From Dokdonella_A ginsengisoli (GTDB taxonomy: Bacteria > Pseudomonadota > Gammaproteobacteria > Xanthomonadales > Rhodanobacteraceae): a DNA stretch of 64,000 nt. The DNA is taken from the NCBI RefSeq assembly GCF_042652785.1, contig NZ_JBHSHD010000010.1:930001-994000 (forward strand), written 5' to 3'. Positions 35,556 to 43,929 of the stretch are shown here, one piece after another. The position numbers were made by a program, and so were the translations under genes. The notes beneath the pieces were generated by a model. The model searched no databases, was not told the DNA's origin, and worked only from the letters and a program-made list of their open reading frames with translations. How positions within the stretch are numbered: the first letter of the stretch is position 1; every line of letters begins with the position of its first letter.

Positions 35556-36503
35556 ATGATCGAATCCAGAACCGAGATCCCGAACGAACTGCGCGACTGC
35601 CTGGCGCGCGCGATCGCGCAGGTCAACACGGTCGTGCTCGGCAAGCGGCGCGAGATCCGCCTCGCCTTCGTCTGCCTGCTCGCCGGCGGGCATCTGCTGA
35701 TCGAGGATCTGCCGGGTGTGGGCAAGACCACCCTCGCCCACGCGCTGGCGGCGACCCTCGGGCTGGGCTTCCAGCGCGTGCAGTTCACCTCCGACCTGCT
35801 GCCGTCGGACATCATCGGCGTGGGCATCTACGAACGCGAGACGAACCGCTTCAAGTTCCATCCCGGCCCGCTGTTCACGCAGCTGCTGCTCGCCGACGAG
35901 ATCAACCGCGCGATGCCCAAGACGCAGAGCGCGCTGCTCGAGGCGATGGCGGAGGAACAGGTCACCGTCGACGGCACCACGCACCGGCTGGCGCCGCCGT
36001 TCTTCGTGGTGGCGACGCAGAATCCGCTCGACTTCGCCGGCACCTATCCATTGCCCGACTCCCAGCTCGACCGCTTCATGCTGCGCATGAGCCTGGGCTA
36101 TCCCGACCGCGAGGCCGAACGCGCGATGCTTGCTTCGGCCGATCGCCGCGGCGTGCTCGAGGCACTGTCGCCGTGCCTGACGCCGGAGCAGATCATCGAG
36201 CTGCGCCACGCCTGCGCGTCGGTGTTCGCCAGCCCCGCCCTGATCGCCTACGTGCAGGCCCTGCTCGACGCCAGCCGCCAGCACGCCGACATCCGCATCG
36301 GCCTGTCGCCGCGCGCCGGCCTGGCCCTGCTCGCGGCGGCGCGCGCGCACGCGCTGCTCAGCGGGCGCTCGCATGCAATGCCCGAGGATGTGCAGGCCGT
36401 GTTTCCGTTCGTCGCCGCGCACCGCCTGACCCCGGGCGCCAGCGCCCGCGTCGATCGCGACAAGCTCGCCCTGCAGCTGCTCGAATCGACCCCGGTGAGC
36501 TGA
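35556..36503 (+). CDS. MoxR-family AAA+ ATPase
   Basis: A 315-residue AAA+ chaperone-like ATPase. Walker A GVGKTTLAHAL (residues of about 52-62), Walker B LLADEINRAMPKTQSALLEAM and a sensor segment VATQNPLDFAGTYPLPDSQLDRF are all typical of MoxR. It is the first gene of a three-gene set with DUF58 and a transglutaminase protein, which act together in many bacteria, presumably in metal insertion or envelope protein assembly. The next gene's ATG shares one base with its stop. Confidence 0.93.
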   Translation: MIESRTEIPNELRDCLARAIAQVNTVVLGKRREIRLAFVCLLAGGHLLIEDLPGVGKTTLAHALAATLGLGFQRVQFTSDLLPSDIIGVGIYERETNRFKFHPGPLFTQLLLADEINRAMPKTQSALLEAMAEEQVTVDGTTHRLAPPFFVVATQNPLDFAGTYPLPDSQLDRFMLRMSLGYPDREAERAMLASADRRGVLEALSPCLTPEQIIELRHACASVFASPALIAYVQALLDASRQHADIRIGLSPRAGLALLAAARAHALLSGRSHAMPEDVQAVFPFVAAHRLTPGASARVDRDKLALQLLESTPVS

Positions 36504-37477
36504 TGAGCGCTGCGCTGCGCGCGCGCCTGCTCGCCGCGGCGGAGCGCCGCCTGCCGGCGCTGACGCGCCTGCGTCGCGTCGAAGCGCTGCCGATCACCCT
36601 CGACCGCCGCCGCATCTACGTGCTGCCGACACCGTTCGGCCTGGGCTTCGCCGTGCTGCTGTTCGTGATGCTGCTCGGCGCGCTGAACTACGGCAACAAC
36701 CCGGCCCTGCTGCTGACCTGCCTGCTCGGCGCCGCGACGGGAATGAGCGTGTTCTTCGGCTTCCGCATGATGAGTGGACTCGCCCTGGGCCAGGTCCGCG
36801 TCGCCGAAGCGCACGCCGAAGAGCCGTTCGACCTGCAGCTGCGCTTCGCCCCCGGCTCGCGTGCGCGCGCCAGCCTGCGCCTGCGCCGCGGCGAGGCCGA
36901 AACCGCCTTCGCCCTGCCTGCGGGCACCGAGCACGAGGTCGCGTTGCGCCTGGCCGGCGCCGAACGCGGCTGGTTCCGCCCGGGCCGCCTCCGCGTCTGG
37001 ACCGAGTACCCCTTGGGAATCTTCCAGATGTGGAGCTGGCTGCATCCGGACGCGGAATTCCTCATCTATCCGGCATTGGAGACGCCGGCGCCGCCGCTGC
37101 CGGCCGGCGACGGCCGCCAGGGCGAACAGCTCGCCGCCGGCGCCAGCGAGGAACACGCCGGACTGCGCGACTACCGTTCCAGCGACCCCTCGCGGCTGAT
37201 CGCCTGGAAGCCTTCGGTGCGCCACGACACCTTGCTCGTGCGCGACGTCGAACGCCGCTCTGGCGAGGCCTTGACCCTGGACTACGCCGCGCTGCGCGAT
37301 CTCGACGCGGAAGCGCGCATCCGCCGCCTGGCGGCCTGGGTCTGCGCGGCCGAATCCGCGCAGCGCTCGTACACGCTGCGCCTGCCAGGCGAAATCGTCG
37401 GCCCCGGACTGGGCACCCTGCAGCGCCAGGCCTGCCTGCGCGCGCTCGCCCTGCTGCCGGGGGACGCGCATGACTGA
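36503..37477 (+). CDS. DUF58 domain membrane protein
   Basis: A 324-residue protein with two adjacent membrane segments (about residues 46-64 and 66-84) and a C-terminal DUF58 region that resembles a von Willebrand A fold (GLRDYRSSDPSRLIAWKPSVRHDTLLVRDVE). DUF58 proteins are encoded with MoxR ATPases. It overlaps the next gene by 8 bases, so all three are coupled. Confidence 0.9.
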   Translation: MSAALRARLLAAAERRLPALTRLRRVEALPITLDRRRIYVLPTPFGLGFAVLLFVMLLGALNYGNNPALLLTCLLGAATGMSVFFGFRMMSGLALGQVRVAEAHAEEPFDLQLRFAPGSRARASLRLRRGEAETAFALPAGTEHEVALRLAGAERGWFRPGRLRVWTEYPLGIFQMWSWLHPDAEFLIYPALETPAPPLPAGDGRQGEQLAAGASEEHAGLRDYRSSDPSRLIAWKPSVRHDTLLVRDVERRSGEALTLDYAALRDLDAEARIRRLAAWVCAAESAQRSYTLRLPGEIVGPGLGTLQRQACLRALALLPGDAHD

Positions 37478-39437
37478 CCGCCTCGGCACGCGCCAGTTCG
37501 AGCTGCTCGCGGCCACCCTCGCGGCGACGCTGGCCACGCACCTGGGGCACCTGCCCGTGTGGCTGTGGGCTCCGCTCGCGGCGATCGTGCCGCTGCGCGT
37601 GTGGACGCGCCGGCGCGGAGCACCTGCGGTCAGCGCCTGGATTCGCGTGCCGCTCACGGCCCTGCTGCTCCTGGTCGTGATCGTCAGCTTCGGCAACGTG
37701 TTCGGCCGCGAACCGGGCAGCGTGCTCGGCGCGGGCCTGCTCGGACTGAAGCTGCTGGAAACCGAACGTGCACGCGACGCGCGCGTCGCGCTCGGCTTCG
37801 CCGCGTTCGTCCTGATGAGCGCGCTGCTGTTCACGCAGTCGCTCGGCTTCACCCTGCTGGTCTGCGCGGTGCTGGCCCTGCTGCTGGCGACGCTGGCCGC
37901 GCTGCAGCCGGCGCCGCTGCCGACGCGCGCGCCGCTGCGCGCGCACTTCCGCCTCGCCGCGGTGCTGCTCGGTGCGAGCCTGCCGCTGGGCGCGGCCGCG
38001 TTCGTGCTGGTACCCCGGCTCGGCTCGCCGCTGTGGGGCTCGCCCGGCAACGACACCGCCGCGCGCACGGGCCTGAGCGAGCGCATGACGCCGGGCGAGT
38101 TCAACGAACTGCTGTTCGACGACACGCCCGCGTTCCGCGTCGACTTCGACGCGGCCGTACCGCCGCCGCAGGCGCGCTATTTTCGCGCCATCGTGCTGTG
38201 GGAATTCGACGGTGCGACGTGGTCGCGCGAGCGCTGGCGCGGCGCGCGGCTGGCCGAAGACCTCGACGCGCAGACGCCGGCGCTCGACTATCGCATCACG
38301 CTCGAACCGACCGACCGCCCCTGGCTGCCGACCCTGGACATTCCGCTGGCCGCGCCGCTGAATGCGCGGCTGCTCGCCGACCGCGTCGTCGTGGCGGAAA
38401 CGCCGGTCATCCAGCCGCGCGAATACCGCGCGCGTTCGGCCATCGGCTATCGCCTGGCCTCGAGCCTGGACAAGGCTTCGCGTGCGCGCGCCCTGGCCCT
38501 GCCGGAAGGATTCAATCCGCGCGCCCGCGCCCTCGCCGAAGGCTGGCGCCGCGAAGGCCGCGACGACCAGGCCGTCGCCCGCGCAGCGCTCGAATTGTTC
38601 CACGCGAGCTTCACGTACACCCTCAATCCGCCGCTGCTCGGACGCAATTCCGTCGATGACTTCCTGTTCGACACGCGGCGCGGATTCTGCGAACACTACG
38701 CCTCGGCCTTCGTGTTCCTGATGCGCGCGGCGGGCATTCCGGCCCGCGTCGTCACCGGCTACCAGGGCGGCTGGTGGAACGCCGCCAGCGCCTATCTGCT
38801 GGTACGCCGCTCCGACGCGCACGCCTGGGCCGAGATCTGGCTGCCCGGGCGCGGCTGGGTCCGCTTCGATCCGACCGCCGCGGTCAGCCCGGAACGCATC
38901 GAGCGCGGCGCCGCCGCCGCGAGCGGCGCCGAAGGCTGGTCGCAGACGGGATGGCTGCGTGACCTGCGCAACCGCCTCGACGTCGTGAACCGGCTGTGGA
39001 CCGAAAGCGTCATCGGCTTCAACGCGCTGCGCCAGAAGGGCATGCTCACGCCGTTCGGCGTACCGGAAGCCAATCCGGGCGACCTGATGCTCGTGCTGTC
39101 CGCCATCCTCGGCGTTGCGATGCTGTTCGCCACGCTGTGGGCGATGCGCGGCACCGCCGCACCCGCGGACGGCGACGCGCTCGAGCACGCCTGGAAGCGC
39201 CTGCGCCGGCGCGCGGCACGCGCCGGCTTCGCCGCGCGCCCCGAGCAGGGACCGCTGGACTGGCTGCGACAGGTCCGCGCGCGCGAACCGGAGGCGGCCG
39301 CGGAACTGGCGCCGCTGATCGAGATCTATGCCGAGCTGCGTTACGCGCGCGCCGCGCCCGCGCCGGCCGAGGTCGATGCCTTCGCGCGCCGCGTGCGCGG
39401 CTATCGTCCGCGCCGGCGTGCCGCAAAGCCCGCCTGA
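37470..39437 (+). CDS. tgpA: Transglutaminase-like membrane protein (TgpA/DUF3488)
   Basis: A 655-residue protein. About five N-terminal membrane segments (residues 8-180) precede a periplasmic transglutaminase core with a Cys407-His451-Asp467 triad (GFCEHYASAF, DAHAWAEIW, VRFDPTAA). A further membrane helix near 540-560 and a C-terminal DUF4129-like helical tail follow. The homologue TgpA in Pseudomonas is essential and located at the inner membrane. It is the third gene after moxR and DUF58. Confidence 0.93.
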   Translation: MTDRLGTRQFELLAATLAATLATHLGHLPVWLWAPLAAIVPLRVWTRRRGAPAVSAWIRVPLTALLLLVVIVSFGNVFGREPGSVLGAGLLGLKLLETERARDARVALGFAAFVLMSALLFTQSLGFTLLVCAVLALLLATLAALQPAPLPTRAPLRAHFRLAAVLLGASLPLGAAAFVLVPRLGSPLWGSPGNDTAARTGLSERMTPGEFNELLFDDTPAFRVDFDAAVPPPQARYFRAIVLWEFDGATWSRERWRGARLAEDLDAQTPALDYRITLEPTDRPWLPTLDIPLAAPLNARLLADRVVVAETPVIQPREYRARSAIGYRLASSLDKASRARALALPEGFNPRARALAEGWRREGRDDQAVARAALELFHASFTYTLNPPLLGRNSVDDFLFDTRRGFCEHYASAFVFLMRAAGIPARVVTGYQGGWWNAASAYLLVRRSDAHAWAEIWLPGRGWVRFDPTAAVSPERIERGAAAASGAEGWSQTGWLRDLRNRLDVVNRLWTESVIGFNALRQKGMLTPFGVPEANPGDLMLVLSAILGVAMLFATLWAMRGTAAPADGDALEHAWKRLRRRAARAGFAARPEQGPLDWLRQVRAREPEAAAELAPLIEIYAELRYARAAPAPAEVDAFARRVRGYRPRRRAAKPA

Positions 39438-39513
39438 TGCGACGACGCATCGTTCAGCGCCGTCGAAGTAACATGCATCAATCCCCTACTCGTCCCCGAT
39501 CGGTCCACACGCC

Positions 39514-40095
39514 ATGAACAAGACCTTCACCCAGCTCCTAGCGGTCGCTCTCCTCGGCGGCGCCCTCGGCGCCTGCGTGACGGTGCCGCAGCCCCTGCAA
39601 GGCCAGTACACCAGCCTGACTCCGCGCGAAGCGGTGAACGGCAGTGCCGACGGCCAGAACGTGCGCTGGGGCGGCGAGATCATCAAGGTCGAGCCGAAGG
39701 CGACCATGACCTGCTTCGAAGTCCTCGCGCGCCGGCTCGATTCGGCCGCCCGGCCGATGCAGCGCGACGCCAGCGACGGCCGCTTCATCGCCTGCCGCAG
39801 CGGCTTCTACGATCCGGAGGAATTCGAGCGCGGCCGCGAAATCACCGTGGTCGGCCGCCTGACCGGCTCGGATCGCGGCAAGGTCGGCGAGTACGAATAC
39901 ACCTATCCGCACGTCGCCGCCGACACGATCTATCTGTGGCCGAAGCGTCCGCTCGTCGTGCGCACGCCGTCCTACGACCCGTGGCGCTACGGCTACGGAC
40001 CGTACGGCCCGTGGGGCTGGGGCGGTCCGTACTGGGGACCGTTCTGGGGCGGTAGCGTGATCATCCACGACCGTCCGCATCCGCGGCCGCGCTGA
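39514..40095 (+). CDS. slp: Slp-family outer-membrane lipoprotein
   Basis: A lipoprotein signal with lipobox LGAC (Cys21). The mature 173 residues resemble Slp/YeaY proteins (QYTSLTPREA, VRWGGEIIKVEP, ITVVGRL). The C-terminal 40 residues are rich in Trp, Gly, Tyr and Pro (YGPYGPWGWGGPYWGPF) and likely extended. Slp proteins are outer-membrane lipoproteins induced by stress or starvation; the exact function is unknown. It is convergent with the HIT gene. Confidence 0.88.
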   Translation: MNKTFTQLLAVALLGGALGACVTVPQPLQGQYTSLTPREAVNGSADGQNVRWGGEIIKVEPKATMTCFEVLARRLDSAARPMQRDASDGRFIACRSGFYDPEEFERGREITVVGRLTGSDRGKVGEYEYTYPHVAADTIYLWPKRPLVVRTPSYDPWRYGYGPYGPWGWGGPYWGPFWGGSVIIHDRPHPRPR

Positions 40096-40113
40096 GGCGG
40101 CGCCGCGGCCGGC

Positions 40114-40458
40114 TCAGCCCGGCGGCCAGTGCATCGTGCGGCCGGCGAGCAGGTGCAGATGGATGTGGTACACCGTCTGCCCGCCGTCGCGATTGCAGTT
40201 CATCACCAGGCGATAGCCGTCCTCGGAAAACCCCTGCGTGCCGGCCCAGCGCACGGCGGCGAGCACCAGCTTGCCGACCGTCGGCCCGTCGGCGTCGGAC
40301 AGCTCGTTGAGCGTGGCGAACGGCTTCTTCGGAATGAACAGCACGTGCACCGGCGCCTGCGGATTGATGTCGCGGAAACCGAGCACCTCGTCGTCCTCGT
40401 AGACGATGTCGGCCGGAATCTCGCGGCGGATGATCTTGGCGAACAGGGTGTCGGTCAT
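40114..40458 (-). CDS. HIT-family (HinT-like) nucleotide-binding protein
   Basis: A 114-residue histidine-triad protein with HIHLHLLAG near the C-terminus and the usual FAKIIRREIPADIVYEDD N-terminus. It hydrolyses purine nucleoside phosphoramidates in related proteins. The true start is the ATG at 40458; an upstream in-frame ATG would only read through the repeat element before it. Confidence 0.95.
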   Translation of the reverse strand: MTDTLFAKIIRREIPADIVYEDDEVLGFRDINPQAPVHVLFIPKKPFATLNELSDADGPTVGKLVLAAVRWAGTQGFSEDGYRLVMNCNRDGGQTVYHIHLHLLAGRTMHWPPG

Positions 40459-40467
40459 GGGATGGCC

Positions 40468-40528
40468 GGGATTCGGGATTCGTTGGATCATAAGACAAGC
40501 TTGTCCCAATCCCGAATCTCCAATCCCC
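40468..40528. repeat. Short-unit foldback element D (recR-HIT junction)
   Basis: The left arm has tandem GGGATTC units (40468-40486) and the right arm CAATCCC and CGAATCT units in the opposite sense (40505-40528), sharing a perfect 11-base inverted match (GATTCGGGATT). The centre is the palindrome GACAAGCTTGTC (40494-40505). The whole can fold into one hairpin ending about 10 bases before the HIT start. Confidence 0.8.
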
Positions 40529-40531
40529 GCA

Positions 40532-41128
40532 CTAAAGCTCCTGCCGGCCCCCGAACGCGTGCGCCAGCGTGCCGCGGTCGATGAATTCCAGTTCGCCGCC
40601 GAGCGGCACGCCGTGCGCCAGCCGGCTCGCGCGCACGCCCGCGGCGCGCGCGAGCTGCGACAGCATGTGCGCGGTCGCCTCGCCTTCGACGGTGGGATTG
40701 GTCGCGACGATCAGTTCTTGCACCTCGCCTTCGGCCAGCCGGCCGGCGAGCAGGTCGAGGCCGAGCTGCTTCGGCCCGAGGCCGTCCAGCGGCGACAGGC
40801 GGCCGAGCAGGACGAAATACTGGCCGCGGTAGCCGGTCGCCTGTTCGATCGCCAGCTGGTCGACCGGCGTCTCGACCACGCAGAGCAGGCTGCGATCGCG
40901 CGACGGGCTGGCGCAGTAGCCGCAGACCGCCTCCTCGCTGAAGGTGCGGCAGCGCGTGCAGTTGCCGATGCGCTCGACGGCCAGCGCCAGCCGCTCGGCC
41001 AGCTTGCGCGCACCGTCGCGGTCGCGTTCGAGCACGTGGAAGGCCATGCGCTGCGCGCTCTTCGCGCCGACGCCGGGCAGGCAGCGCAGCGCGTCGATCA
41101 GGTCGGCCAGTAGCGGCGAGGAGGACAT
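40532..41128 (-). CDS. recR: Recombination protein RecR
   Basis: Part of the RecFOR gap-repair pathway. It has 198 residues with the helix-hairpin-helix LRCLPGVGAKSAQRMAFHVL, a four-cysteine zinc finger (CTRCRTFSEEAVCGYC) and a Toprim domain (LCVVETPVDQLAIE). The ATG at 41128 aligns with the E. coli start but has no recognisable ribosome site; a GTG at 41194 would translate the heptamer array and is less likely. It follows ybaB, as in most bacteria. Confidence 0.96.
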   Translation of the reverse strand: MSSSPLLADLIDALRCLPGVGAKSAQRMAFHVLERDRDGARKLAERLALAVERIGNCTRCRTFSEEAVCGYCASPSRDRSLLCVVETPVDQLAIEQATGYRGQYFVLLGRLSPLDGLGPKQLGLDLLAGRLAEGEVQELIVATNPTVEGEATAHMLSQLARAAGVRASRLAHGVPLGGELEFIDRGTLAHAFGGRQEL

Positions 41129-41134
41129 GTGGAG

Positions 41135-41250
41135 CGAGGGCTGGGATGGGGCTGAGGGCTGAGGGCTGAGGGCTGAGGGCTGAAAAGCGTACACACTCGC
41201 AGCGTCGCTGCCGCGGGCTTTTCCGCCCTCGGCCCTCAGCTCTCGGCCCT
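41135..41250. repeat. Heptamer repeat element C (ybaB-recR junction)
   Basis: The left arm (41135-41182) holds five consecutive GGGCTGA-type units plus an imperfect one, ending in AAAAGC. The right arm (41218-41250) starts GCTTTTC and continues with inverted units CGCCCTC, GGCCCTC, AGCTCTC and GGCCCT. About 35 bases lie between the arms. It ends just after the ybaB stop on one side and 7 bases before the recR ATG on the other. Confidence 0.85.
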
Positions 41251-41255
41251 GTTCG

Positions 41256-41579
41256 TCAAAACGGCAACTTGAACCCGGCAGGCAGGTTCATGCCGGCGGT
41301 CAGGCCGCCGAGCTTTTCCTGGCTGAGCGCGGCGATCTTGTTGACCGCGTCGTTGATCGCCGCGGCGACGAGATCCTCGGCCATTTCCGCATCGTCCGCG
41401 AACAGCTGGCGGTCGATCGCCACGCGGCGCACTTCGTGGCGGCCGCTCATGACCACGCTGACCAGGCCGCCGCCGGACTGGCCGGTGACCTCGGTGCGCG
41501 CGATTTCTTCCTGCGCGCGCTTCATCTCTTCCTGCATGCGCTGGGCCTGCTGCATCAGGCCGGCAAGTGGACCTTTCAT
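41256..41579 (-). CDS. ybaB: YbaB/EbfC nucleoid-associated protein
   Basis: A 107-residue DNA-binding protein. A helical N-terminus (LMQQAQRMQEEMKRAQEEIAR) precedes VVMSGRHEVRRVAID and a C-terminal MNLPAGFKLPF. It is encoded in the conserved order dnaX-ybaB-recR. The gap to dnaX is 101 bases. Confidence 0.95.
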   Translation of the reverse strand: MKGPLAGLMQQAQRMQEEMKRAQEEIARTEVTGQSGGGLVSVVMSGRHEVRRVAIDRQLFADDAEMAEDLVAAAINDAVNKIAALSQEKLGGLTAGMNLPAGFKLPF

Positions 41580-41680
41580 TGGATGTCTCCTGTGCGATCC
41601 GTCCGGATCGCCTCGGTCTGGAATGGTGGCACGAACCGTGAGGATTCAAGCTTCGGACGATCTGCCCGCGGCCGTACGGT

Positions 41681-43309
41681 TCAATTGTCGATCGGGCGGA
41701 CGCTGTCGGGGATGACGCGGGCGCCGAAGGTGTCGATCAGCGATTGCACGACGGGATCGCCGTGCACGGCTGCCGCGGCCGCGCGCTGCCGTTCGCCGTC
41801 GGCGCGGGCGCGCTGCTCGGCCGGGCTCTCCGCGCCGTCGCCGCTGCGCTCGAACTTCACCTTGACCTCGCGACCGAGCGCGGCGCCCAGACGCTGCTCC
41901 AGCGTGCCGACCAGCGGGCCGTCGGCCAGGTGTTCGTGCGTCGGCCGGATCGCCAGCCGCACCAGCCTGTCCTCGATCGCGATCAGGCTCGAATTGCGCG
42001 CGAGCTCACCGACGGGACCGCGCAGCTCGGCCCGGTCGATCAGGTCGGCCCACGAAGCCGGAAGCGCGGCCGGCGCGCGCGGAGCGGGAACCTCTGCCGC
42101 GCGTGTCTCCATACGGGGTGCGACCGGGGTCGGCGCGACTGGCGATGCCGGCGTCGCGGGGGCGGCGGGCCTGGCCATCGGCGCTTCCGCGGAAGGCCGG
42201 GCGACGGTCGCCGCTCGGCTGCCCGCTGCGGCCGCCGCCGGCGCGAACGCGAGCATGCGCAGCAGGCTCATCTCGAATCCAACCCGCGGCGTCGGCGCCA
42301 GCGGCAGGTCGCGGCGGCCGGTCACCGCCATCTGGTACCACAGCTGCACGTCCTGAGGGGCCAGCCGGCCGGCCAGCTGCCCCAGCTCCGCGTCGCCCTC
42401 GTCGGCGGCATCGGGCACGAGCTGCACGAGCTGGATCCGGTGCAGCAGCCCGGCCAGTTCGTCGAGCACCTGGGCGAAATCCGGCGCGAAGCTGGCGATG
42501 CGCTCGACCTCGCCCATCAGCCCGGCGCCGTCGCCGGCCGCGAGCAGGTCCAGCAGCACGCGCACCTTGGCGCGCTCGACCGTACCGAGCATCGCGTGCA
42601 CTTCGCCGGCGTGCAGGGCGCCGCCGCCGTGCGCGATCGCCTGGTCGAGCAGCGACAGCCCGTCACGCAGCGAACCGTCGGCGGCACGCGCCAGCACGTC
42701 GATGCCTTCGGCGTCGAACGCGATGCCTTCGGCGCCGAGGATCGAGCGCATCTGGCCGACGATCTGCTCGGCGGTCAGGCGCTTGAGGTTGAACTTGATG
42801 CAGCGCGAGAGCACGGTCACCGGCAGCTTCTGCGGGTCGGTCGTCGCCAGCAGGAACTTCACGTGCGGCGGCGGCTCCTCCAGCGTCTTCAGCAGCGCGT
42901 TGAAGGCGCTCTTGGACAGCATGTGCACTTCGTCGATCAGGTAGACCTTGTAGCGCCCGCGCGTCGGCGCGTACTGCGCGTTGTCGATCAGCTCGCGCAC
43001 GTTGTCGATGCCGGTGTTGCTGGCGGCGTCGATCTCGAGCAGGTCGACGAAGCGCCCGGCGTCGATCTCCACGCAGGCCCCGCATTCGCCACACGGATTC
43101 GACGTGGGCCCGTGCTGGCAGTTCAGCGACTTGGCGAAGATGCGCGCGATGGTCGTCTTGCCGACCCCGCGCGTGCCGGTGAACAGGAAGGCGTGGTGCA
43201 GCCGCCCGCTGTCGAGCGCGTGCGCCAGCGCGCGCACGACGTGCTCCTGGCCGACCAGTTCGGAAAAGCGGCGAGGCCGCCATTTGCGCGCGAGGGCTTG
43301 GTAGGACAT
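41681..43309 (-). CDS. dnaX: DNA polymerase III gamma/tau subunit
   Basis: Clamp-loader ATPase of 542 residues. It has P-loop GTRGVGKTTIARIFAKSL (about 44-61), a zinc module (CQHG...CGECGAC) and LLKTLEEPPPHVKFLLATTDPQKLP. An Ala/Pro-rich linker (about 365-420) leads to a C-terminal tau-like region. It is shorter than E. coli tau (643 residues), and I find no A-AAA-AAG slippery site, so separate gamma production by frameshift is not evident. The stretch before the ATG contains CGAATCCC and CAATCCC units like those of element D. Confidence 0.95.
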   Translation of the reverse strand: MSYQALARKWRPRRFSELVGQEHVVRALAHALDSGRLHHAFLFTGTRGVGKTTIARIFAKSLNCQHGPTSNPCGECGACVEIDAGRFVDLLEIDAASNTGIDNVRELIDNAQYAPTRGRYKVYLIDEVHMLSKSAFNALLKTLEEPPPHVKFLLATTDPQKLPVTVLSRCIKFNLKRLTAEQIVGQMRSILGAEGIAFDAEGIDVLARAADGSLRDGLSLLDQAIAHGGGALHAGEVHAMLGTVERAKVRVLLDLLAAGDGAGLMGEVERIASFAPDFAQVLDELAGLLHRIQLVQLVPDAADEGDAELGQLAGRLAPQDVQLWYQMAVTGRRDLPLAPTPRVGFEMSLLRMLAFAPAAAAAGSRAATVARPSAEAPMARPAAPATPASPVAPTPVAPRMETRAAEVPAPRAPAALPASWADLIDRAELRGPVGELARNSSLIAIEDRLVRLAIRPTHEHLADGPLVGTLEQRLGAALGREVKVKFERSGDGAESPAEQRARADGERQRAAAAAVHGDPVVQSLIDTFGARVIPDSVRPIDN

Positions 43310-43490
43310 GGGGGATTCGGCGAGAGAGCTGGGATTGTAGCAAGTGCAGCCGGACGCCCGTCGCCGGACACCGGTTTACTTGTGCGACGCGGGCTGCACG
43401 GGTATCCTGCGCGGCTCGTTCGGGCGAGGGTGTACGTGCCCGGAACGTTCGGTCGCTCGAGGAACGCAGCGATCGAAGCCGCAGCGAAAC

Positions 43491-43582
43491 GGAGAGGTGT
43501 CCGAGTGGTTGAAGGAGCACGCCTGGAAAGTGTGTAAACGGGTCAAACCGTTTCGCGGGTTCGAATCCCGCTCTCTCCGCCA
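43491..43582 (+). tRNA. tRNA-Ser(GGA)
   Basis: A 92-base class II tRNA with a long variable arm. The acceptor stem is GGAGAGG/TCTCTCC. The anticodon stem CACGC/GTGTG encloses loop CTGGAAA, giving anticodon GGA. The T-arm is GCGGGTTCGAATCCCGC, and the 3' CCA is encoded. Confidence 0.97.
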
Positions 43583-43618
43583 GTTTTCCCCGCGCGCAAA
43601 CGCGCACCGCCAGTTCAT

Positions 43619-43733
43619 GGCGGCTCCGTCGGTTCTCCCGCGACGATAGCTTGCAAACCCCGCCAGGTCCGGAAGGAAGCAACGGTAGTGAGTGATTCGG
43701 GTGCCGGGATGTAGCTGGCGGAGCTGCCACCCC
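43619..43733 (+). ncRNA. ffs: 4.5S signal recognition particle RNA
   Basis: It contains the hallmark domain IV sequences AGGTCCGGAAGGAAGCA and GTGCCGGGATGTAGCTGG. The 5' end GGCGGCTCCG pairs with CGGAGCTGCC at 43719-43728, closing the long hairpin as in the E. coli RNA of about 114 bases. It pairs with Ffh for membrane-protein targeting. The ends are estimated from the pairing. Confidence 0.95.
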
Positions 43734-43929
43734 TCCTGTCGATTCCCCGCGCCGCGCCGTGTGTCACCGGCGCCGTGCGTCCGGTCTAGCATCGGTCCGC
43801 CATCAGACGGATGGCGCTCCGCCTCACATACCCTGTGCTCGCCCGGGTGACCATGCGATGGTGCGACCCCTGCCCCGCGCTCGCGGAAAGGCAGTCTCGC
43901 AGTCGGCACTGAATCTTGGGGAAATCGCA

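Noticed and set aside
39046..39450. Minus-strand ORF opposite the end of the transglutaminase gene
   Set aside because: It is Arg-rich antisense coding without a domain or ribosome site.
41129..41194. recR starting at GTG 41194
   Set aside because: The extra residues (QPSALSPQPS type) come only from the heptamer repeat; family alignment starts at ATG 41128.
41135..41250. Heptamer array as a CRISPR array
   Set aside because: Units are 7 bases without spacers and no cas genes are present.
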